Positions 56,412 through 64,000 of a stretch of DNA of 64,000 bases are shown here, one piece after another. The first letter of the stretch is position 1. Each line of letters starts with the position of its first letter. The translations under genes and the position numbers were made by a program. The stretch spans positions 14,013,453-14,077,452 of the forward strand of contig NC_064044.1 of the NCBI RefSeq assembly GCF_932526225.1, in the 5' to 3' direction. The DNA comes from Nematostella vectensis. Its lineage: Eukaryota > Cnidaria > Anthozoa > Actiniaria > Edwardsiidae. The notes below the pieces were generated by a model. It was not told the origin of the DNA. It was given only the letters and a program-made list of their open reading frames with translations, and searched no databases.

Positions 56412-57766
56412 GTAGGGACCTACGCACAAAGGTACTTTATAACAGCCAACTATTAGGGGTCTACGCACAAAGGTACTTTATAACAGCCGGCTATAAGGGG
56501 TCTACGCACAAAGGTACTTTATAACAGCCAACTATTAGGGGTCTACGCACAAAGGTACTTTCTAACAGCCAACTATTAGGGGTCTACGCACAAAGGTTCT
56601 TTTTAACAGCCAACTATTAGGGGTCTACGCACAAAGGTACTTTATAACAGCCAACTATTAGGGATCTACGCACAAAGGTACTTTATAACAGCCAACTATT
56701 AGGGATCTACGCACATAGGTACTTTATGACAGCCAACTATTAGGGATCTACGCACAAAGGTACTTTGTAACAGACAATTATTAGGGGTCTACACACAAAG
56801 GTACTTTATAACAGCCAATTATTAGGGGTCTACGCACAAAGTTACTTTATAACAGCCAACTATTAGGGATGTACGCACAAAGGAACTTTATAACAGCCAA
56901 CTGTTAGGGATCTACGCACATATGTACTTTGTAACAGCCAACTATTAGGGATCTACGCACAAAGGTACTTTATAACAGCCAACTATTAGGGGTCTATGCA
57001 CAAAGGTACTTTATGACAGCCAACTATTTGGGGTCTACGCACAAAGGTACTTTATAACAACCAACTATTAGTGATCTACGCATATAGGTACTTTATAACA
57101 GCCAACTATTAAAGATCTATGCACAAAGGTACTTTATAACAGCCAACTATTAGGATCTAAGCACATAGGTACTTTATGACAGCCAACTATTAGGTATCTA
57201 CGCACAAAAGGTCCTCTATAACAGCCAACTGTTAGGGATCTATGCACAAAGGTACTTTGTAACAGCCAACTCTTAGGGATCTACGCACAAAGGTCATTTT
57301 TAACAGCCAACTATTAGGGACCTACGCAAAAAGGTACTTTATAACAGCAAACTATTAGGGATCTACGCACAAAGGTACTTTGTAACAGCCAACTATTAGG
57401 GATTTACGCACAAAGGTACTTTATAACAGCCAACTATTAGGGATCTACGCACAAAGGTACTTTATAACAGCCAACTATTAGGATCTACGCACAAAGGTAC
57501 TTTATGACAGCCAACTATTAGGGATTTACGCACAAAGGTACTTTATTAAAGCCAACTATTAGGGATCTACGCAGAAAGGTACTTTATAACAGCCAACTAT
57601 CAGGGATCTACGCACAAAGGTACTTTATAACAGCCAACTATTAGCGATTTACGCACAAAGGTACTTTATAAAAGCCAACTATTAGGGATCTACGCACAAA
57701 GGTACTTTATAACAGTAAACTATTATGGATCTACGCACAAAGGTACTTTATAACAGCCAACTATTC
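56412..57766 (+). repeat. 41-bp minisatellite, about 33 copies
   Basis: The unit is GGGGTCTACGCACAAAGGTA followed by CTTTATAACAGCCAACTATTA. Copies differ by scattered substitutions and 1-bp indels. One further unit lies beyond the retroelement at 58990-59030, showing that the array was split. Confidence 0.95.
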
Positions 57767-58990
57767 TTGATATACGTCAATGATATTCAGTACTCGTCGA
57801 CTAAATTTAGCTTTTTCCTCTTTGCCGATGACACTAACATTTTATACGCCGACAAAAAACTTAAACTCTCTAGAGACTGTCATAAATAATGAACTTAAGA
57901 ATGAATGTATATGAATGGTTAACAGCTAACAAACTGACTTTAAATATTAAAAAAATCGAATTATGTTATATTTCGCCCTTACCAAAAACTGCTTCCTTTT
58001 AAACAAAAAATAAAGATATTCGATAATGATAAAAAAATCTAGATCGAGCCTTGAGTGTAAGAATTTTGTCAAGTATCTCGGAATGCTTCTTGATGAGAAT
58101 CTCTCCTTTAAAAATCATATAAATCAAATTACAACTGAAATAAGTAAAACAGTTGGACTTATCGCAAAAATTAGACATTTTCTTCCACACAAAGTACTTT
58201 TACAAATATACAAGTCCGTAATTGAGCCATATATATCTTACGCAATATCGGTTTGGGGATCAGCTGATAAATGTCATACGAATAAAATTCTTTTATTACA
58301 AAAAGCGAGCTCTGCGATTCATATACTTTGCTAAAAGACGAGACCATGCAGTCCCGCTCTTCCTTGATGCAGATATTCTACCAATAAATTTTCTTTATTT
58401 CGAAAATATATGCAACCTAATGAATGATGTTCGAAATTGTATAGCACCTAAGAACATTGTCGAACTTTTCACAGATAATAAAAAAGTTCATTCATATAAC
58501 ACTAGATCAAAGACATCTAATAATTTCTATATCAAACATGTAAAATTCCAGCTCCAATACAAATCATTTTCCAGGCTTGGCGCAAGGCTATGGAATGAGC
58601 TACCAGCTTCCCTAAAAGAAAATGGCAAAAAAAAGCATTCAAAACGAAATTTCATCAAAAACTCCTTGAAGTCTTAAAGCAGATTGATGACTACGTTGAT
58701 ATCTCCCATATAAGCAAAGCTATTCAAGCTCGGTAGACCAATTTCAACGTAGGATGCTGTTTTTATGACTAATGAACAACTTTGATATATTCCTCCAACA
58801 AACATTGCTCTCTACATTGCTCTCGTCTTGCTCGTCCTGTGTTTGTTATTTCTAAAATTATTGTAACTATAATTGTAGCTATTATTTAAGCTGAACCCGC
58901 CTAGATTAGCCTGTTCTATTAGCGGGTGAGCACATAAAAGAAACAATAATGTATTTATGTACAACAAAGTTGAAGTTGAAGTTGAAGTTG
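57767..58990 (+). mobile_element. 5'-truncated non-LTR retrotransposon (CR1/L2-like)
   Basis: Reverse-transcriptase coding begins in mid-domain with FSFFLFADDTN (catalytic ADD motif) and continues with stops and frameshifts: YLGMLLDENLSFKNHINQI, then PYISYAISVWGSADKC, then LGARLWNELPASLKE. This is the usual C-terminal order of CR1/jockey-type elements. The 3' end is a (GTTGAA)n-type tail (58965-58988). It sits inside the 41-bp array. It is dead: at least three breaks in 900 bp. Confidence 0.85.
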
Positions 58991-59366
58991 GGATCTACCC
59001 ACAAAGGTACTTCATAGCAGCCAACTATTTCTTTTTGGCAACTCTGAAAAGACCTTTGCTCTTTGAAAATGGCTGGATATAAAAATTGTAAAACATAAGA
59101 AAAAACGAAAAAATAATACTAGGTAAAATATTAACTGATTGTCATAGAATTTAGCATTTAGGGTGCTATTAATACTGTATTGAAAAACTGATTTTTTTCA
59201 ACATTAGAAACGTGGGCGGTGTTTGAGCAACCACGGCACCAAAAGGAGGTCAAATCCCCCATTTTTGTATTGGCGATTTACTTGTCAGAGTACTAATTAT
59301 GACAAAAAAATGGATTCTAATTTCAGGAAATGATCTCAACCAGCCTCTTATTTGTCTCGTTCACAG

Positions 59367-62300
59367 AATCCTCTGTCTAAAGATTTCCTGAAGAACCTCA
59401 AACACACGGTTCCGCTTGATCAACGGGGGCGCATAATCCGCAACCAGCGGTTATTAACTTGCAATCCATCTAACTCGAGAGGGGGGTACCCGCATAGATC
59501 CTCAACAGATGCCCTTGAGTCCCGGATGGACGGTGATCACCATCCCTCCCCCCACAATCGCCCAAGTGACTTTCACGAGTCAGTGTCATACTTGTTCCGA
59601 GGGGGGACGGGTGGGGAGGGCAGTCGTACTGATTCCCGCACGACTTTCTTTGCGAGAAAATTGGCAAAATTGGAAGACAAAAACGCACACAGGTGAGAAA
59701 TGATTCAAGATAAGTAAACAGAGTCGATTGTAAGTAGAATTAGTGGAAGAACACAAGGTCATTGAAAAACTGTCAACCCAAGATCTATAACATATCCCAA
59801 TATCTAACCTAACATAAACCCTAACCCAATATCGTTAATTCATGCGTATTGTGATAGGGGATGCACAGCTGATTAAAAATTCACCAAATCTGGTAGACTT
59901 CCTAGCGTATTATCTATATCTTTACCCCTTCTTTATCACGCTCTGATTTTTGAACGACATTTGTAACAGTTTTGGTTACTTTGATACCGCACAAAAATGA
60001 CCATAAAAACACCCCTATAAGATGACAACGTTACTTGTATGTCACTCAGATTAAAAGAGAGCCCACCTGCCAAGGCGCCGGAAATGACGTGGGACGATCT
60101 GTTAGAGGGCCGGTCGGCATATCCGCCCAATCTCATGGCTGGTGCCCAGGACAGCTCGACCCGAGGTGGCGCAGGCGGTAGCAGTTTCGCTCAGTCTGTA
60201 CGACACATTTTCCGACGAAGGTAAAAAATCCCGCGTTATGCGTCCCTAATGTATAGGTCTACATCTATTTTGTCACTTCCAGCAAGTTAACTTATTTGTT
60301 AGGTGTCCGTTTTATCGAGGTTTCTATAAGAATATTGGCACTGCCCCCTGCACTCTTCGATGTGGTGTTTGTTATATCGAGGTTTTTGCTTTGTTTTAGG
60401 CGTACTGGTATTCTTCACCATCTTCCTCAGAACATTTTAGCATCTTCGCAACCCGCTGACCAGAACATGACTTTATGGCAACAAGTCGCCGCTAATGAGA
60501 AAAGTACACCCCCCCCCCACACACACACACACACATCTTTCTTTTATGCACCTATGCACCCTCTCTTTCCCAAGACGATATTGCATGGTACAGGTTCCTC
60601 CAGGAGTACAAGTGATTGATTAGCACGAGTATCAGGCAAATTTGTTTTTCAAAGGTTAGAAAGAAAAAATCGGTTTATACTTCAAGGGAACGAATAATGG
60701 CCCTGACACTCGCTATTGCTTTATTTGAATGTCAAAACATACACTAGTATTGAATATGTTTTTTATGCCAAATTTAATAGCAAGAGCGGTAACGTTTTTA
60801 TTATTAAATGCGTCGAAATTTATTACAAAGTGCGTCAAAGTTTATTACAAATTTTTTCAAAATTTTATTACAAAGGGCGTCAAAATTTTTTATTAAGTGT
60901 GTCAAAATTTATTATTAAGTGCGTCAAAATTTATTACAAAGTGCGTCAAAATTTTTTACAAAGAGCGTCAAAATTTATTATTAAGTGCGTCAAAATTTAT
61001 TGCAAAGTGTGTCAAAATTTATTAAAGTTCGCTGGTACACACCTTTCAGATGAGCCCCCTCTCTGAGAAAAGTCAACCGACATTTTTCTTTTACCACAGA
61101 CTCTAAGGAATTCAAATCAACTGGCGTTACTCGTATGAACCAGATGAGAAGAAGGTAAGAGAGGTTATCATCCAATAAGAAGCCTTAACGTGTTTCTGAA
61201 CGACCGTTTCGGAAACCGCTGATATCACGTTTATTGGGTGGGGTAATACATAAAAATCCTACTGTACAGTCAAGTACTTTTTTATGGATCTGTTCTAGGA
61301 AGAGTCGAAATTTCTCTTATATCTGTTCTAGGAAGTGCAAAAGTTACTCGTTTGTCTGTTATGAGAAGGGCCGACGTTTCTCTTATATTTGTTATAGGAA
61401 GAGTAGACATAACTCTCGGGTGCGGTCCATCAAGGATATTGTAGGAAAAGACTTCGACAACATTCGCACGAAGGCAGCAGGAAACGTGATAGACAAACTC
61501 AGACAGATAGAAAGGTATCATCAAGTGTAATATTAGACAGTGAGCTACACTTTCCCCTTTACGTCATATGCCCTTCTCTATTACTTTTTTGTACATTATT
61601 GCAGGCGGGTACCGAGGATTCGCAAGGGGAGGGGGTTGTGGTAATGGTTGCGCAGGTATCATATGGAAAAGGATAGTATTTGACGATCCTTCAATAAGAA
61701 ATGAAGCACTTTCTGGTGGCAAAAGGGAAGTGGGATGGGGGATGTACGCACGTGTATTTCTCCGACTCGAGAGATTTCCAAAGCTTGGTTTCCCGTCTTG
61801 CAGCCAGGAAGATAACATCTTTGAGCACAAGTTTCGTGCTCTCAAGCCTTTGCACCTTTTCGAGGTGGATGTGACCTCCGTGCGTCAGGTCGGGATCAAA
61901 GTGAACAAGGACTACACGGACGACAACCTCAAGCCAGCGGAATGGTGAGATGATGACACTATCTTTAATAGCCGACTTGCACTAAGAAATCACGTGAGTC
62001 AAGCCAGCGAAATGGTGAGATGATGACACTATCTTTAATAGCCGACTTGCACTAAGAAATCACGTGAATCAAGCCAGCGAAATGGTGAGATGATGACACT
62101 ATCTTTAATAGCCGACCTGCACTAAGAAATCACGTGACTTTTAGGGTGGCAAACTCGCATACACTCCGGCTTTTATCGGCGAAAAAAAATTAAGGCTTAC
62201 GAATCAGCAAGAAATTTGCTTTCTCATAAATGCTTTATTTTTTTTTCGTCGTTCCCTTGCGTGTCGGGTGAAGTTTGTGTTTATTTTGGCTTGGATTTAC

Positions 62301-63434
62301 CATGCAAAAAGTCACGCGACAAGTCTATTGACCCCTGTCATAGTGCAAACAGAATTGATGGTGGTATCCTGATCGGTGAATGAGATGATGATGATGATGT
62401 TGCAGGTTTATCTTCATGATGATTATGATGCTGATGGTAGTGTCGTGTCATATTGATAGTGGCGTGACCATGGAAATGATGAAGATGAAGAGATGATGGC
62501 AGTAAAATGGTCGTTGTTGACTATAAGGATGATAATAGCGGTGTAACTGCTCGATATGATGACTAGGGTTGTTGATAGATACTGATTTTTGATGTGATAA
62601 TGATATTACTGATTTTCTAGATGTGTTTCTGGTATCATTCATTATCGTACAACATTAGGTACAACAGGCTTTTGAAAGAAGCCGAAATCTTTGGTCTGAA
62701 AGACGAGCAGGAGGTCAACCTGCTGAACCGGTTTTACCCGTTTGCAATCGATGACATACAGAACCTTCCTTTTGTCAAGGTGAAAATTATCCTTTAACTG
62801 TGTACACCAGCACTACATGCATTTGTTTCGTTTAATAAGCTTTACTGTTTTGCTTGGTTATTGTATTCTGCATAGTTCTTCGAGCTATGCGAAATAGCCC
62901 TAATAGACATGACGGAAAAACCTGGAAAACGCGCAATTCCAGATAGAGAGAATTTCTTACACAAGACACAATTTCTTACAATGGCTATAGGTTCCTTGTA
63001 TTACGGACTGATTTTTAAAACACAAATAACGTGAGGCCGAAGTGCACATAGCCAGATTTTGGCTTTTTAAGATTATTTTCCTTGATCATCATTGCCCTGT
63101 GTATCAGTTCAGGGACGAAAAGCTCGAATTTCAATGACACTATACAAAAAGTCGCATCAATTTAACAAAAACGTCGCACTTGATATTTTGTTTGCTATAA
63201 GTTACTAAGTACTCCGAGAAAATTCTTCGCCTTATTCGTTGTGAAATGGGCTTGTTTGAAGCGTCATGTCATTTTTTCCGTCATGTTTTTCCGTCAAGTC
63301 TCTAATAAGTACCCCTTCTAATAGCTGTAGATTTTTATCGAATCACCCTTTTCATTCAGGCCAAACTTTGTCTGTTGATCCAGTCCCTACCTATCTACGA
63401 GCTGTGCACCGTACATATGCAAGAAGCAATACAG
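59367..63434 (+). CDS. Exons of a large unidentified gene, runs off window
   Basis: The splice-consistent exons are 59367-59692, 60050-60220, 60400-60503, 61100-61154, 61299 or 61398 to 61514, about 61605/61656 to 61944, 62659-62779 and 63360-63434. Phases match at all joins except into the 61944 exon, whose start I could not reconcile. Segments include NPLSKDFLKNLKHTVPLDQR, TWDDLLEGRSAYPPNL, VGKDFDNIRTKAAGN, VDVTSVRQVGIKVNKDYTDD, NRLLKEAEIFGLKDEQEVN and AKLCLLIQSLPIYELCTVHM. The early part is polar and probably disordered; the later part looks globular and helical. No family recognised. The first exon is not identified and the gene continues to the right. Confidence 0.6.
61291..61400 (+). 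repeat. 33-bp ladder of splice acceptors
   Basis: The unit (T)CTTATATCTGTTCTAG|GAAG recurs at exact 33-bp steps, with acceptor positions 61299, 61332, 61365 (mutated to GAG) and 61398. All are in the same phase and the frame stays open across the whole ladder. Confidence 0.85.
61930..62139 (+). repeat. 70-bp triplication of an exon end and its donor
   Basis: CAAGCCAGCGGAATG|GTGAGATG and the next 50 bp are repeated three times with a 70-bp period (61930, 62000, 62070). The first copy is the functional exon end. Confidence 0.92.
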
Positions 63435-63479
63435 GTAAATCAGGATTAAAATGGTAATACATGCTCATACAGATAAAAC

Positions 63480-63605
63480 CGGCTTATAAAGGCCATCGCC
63501 ATCGCCATCATCATTGCCATCACCATCATCATTATCATAATCATCATCATCGTCGTCTTCGTCATCACTATCACCACCACTATTCTCGCCTTTCTTTATC
63601 TTCAC
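63480..63605 (+). repeat. CATCAC/CATCGC microsatellite
   Basis: This is imperfect CATCAT/CATCAC repetition. The His-rich frame across it is not a gene. Confidence 0.85.
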
Positions 63606-63634
63606 TGCTAACACCATTAGCATTACCGCAAATT

Positions 63635-64000
63635 GTAATTGTCATTATAATATTCTGAACATTGTTTTTATCTAGGGCAGTACTTGATGCTAGGTGTCCT
63701 CGACTGTAATTGTCATTATAATATTCTGAACATTGTTCTTATCTTGGGCAGTACTTGATGCTAGGTGTCCTCGACTGTAATTGTCATTATAATATTCTGA
63801 ACATTGTTCTTATCTTGGGCAGTACTTGATGCTAGGTGTCCTCGACTGTAATTGTCATTATAATATTCTGAACATTGTTCTTATCTTGGGCAGTACTTGA
63901 TTCTAGGTGTCCTCGACTGTAATTGTCATTATAATATTCTGAACATTGTTCTTATCTTGGGCAGTACTTGATTCTAGGTGTCCTCGACTGTAATTGTCAT
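63635..64000 (+). repeat. 71-bp tandem array reaching the window end
   Basis: The unit GTAATTGTCATTATAATATT..CTAGGTGTCCTCGACT repeats at 63635, 63706, 63777, 63848, 63919 and runs off the window. The copies are almost identical. Confidence 0.95.

Noticed and set aside
56412-57766. Regular array considered as CRISPR-like
   Set aside because: The units are contiguous with no unique spacers, and the DNA is eukaryotic; the same applies to the 49-, 70- and 71-bp arrays.

Overview
The window is eukaryotic, animal nuclear DNA. It has multi-exon genes on both strands with GT-AG introns, one AT-AC intron, many tandem arrays and miniature transposons, and a virus-like DNA transposon. A cnidarian, most likely a sea anemone, fits best: a TPR-CHAT protease-like gene, a Polinton-like element with gene families I associate with cnidarian genomes, and abundant G-tract MITEs. 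The species is an inference; I ran no search.

Layout. 1-2300 is the left copy of a segmental duplication whose right copy is 31343-33790. It carries the end of a small ORF and an orphan copy of the last exon of the DPY30-motif gene. 4846-17220 is a 12.4 kb GC-rich Polinton/Maverick-like element with about 480 bp terminal inverted repeats (TIRs) and a 6-bp target duplication (ATTTTC). It holds about ten virus-like genes (capsid candidates, integrase, a polymerase-SF1 helicase-HNH gene), nearly all broken, so it is a fossil copy. 17221-26520 is repeat-rich with no supported gene. 26543-30667 is an uninterrupted TPR-CHAT gene whose 40-residue repeats are almost identical at the DNA level.

33237-50376 holds three genes solved to splice-phase consistency: a DPY30-motif (DYDC-like) gene (-), an LRMDA orthologue (+) with a U12-type AT-AC intron, and adenosine deaminase (-). 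MPV17 (+) follows at 50815, head to head with ADA. 53488 starts a small gene with a textbook RFX X-box, so probably ciliary. 55173-63434 contains exons of one or two unidentified genes, separated by a 1.35 kb minisatellite and a truncated non-LTR retrotransposon.

Two themes run across the window. First, virus-like and transposon DNA has been inserted and then decayed. Second, small tandem duplications repeatedly arise exactly across exon-intron boundaries (LRMDA exon 5 and exon 6, ADA exon 7, and two exons of the last gene), in one case creating an in-frame ladder of 33-bp splice acceptors. The host genes are ordinary purine, mitochondrial and ciliary functions and do not form one pathway. 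DPY30/LRMDA and ADA/MPV17 are divergent pairs likely to share promoters.
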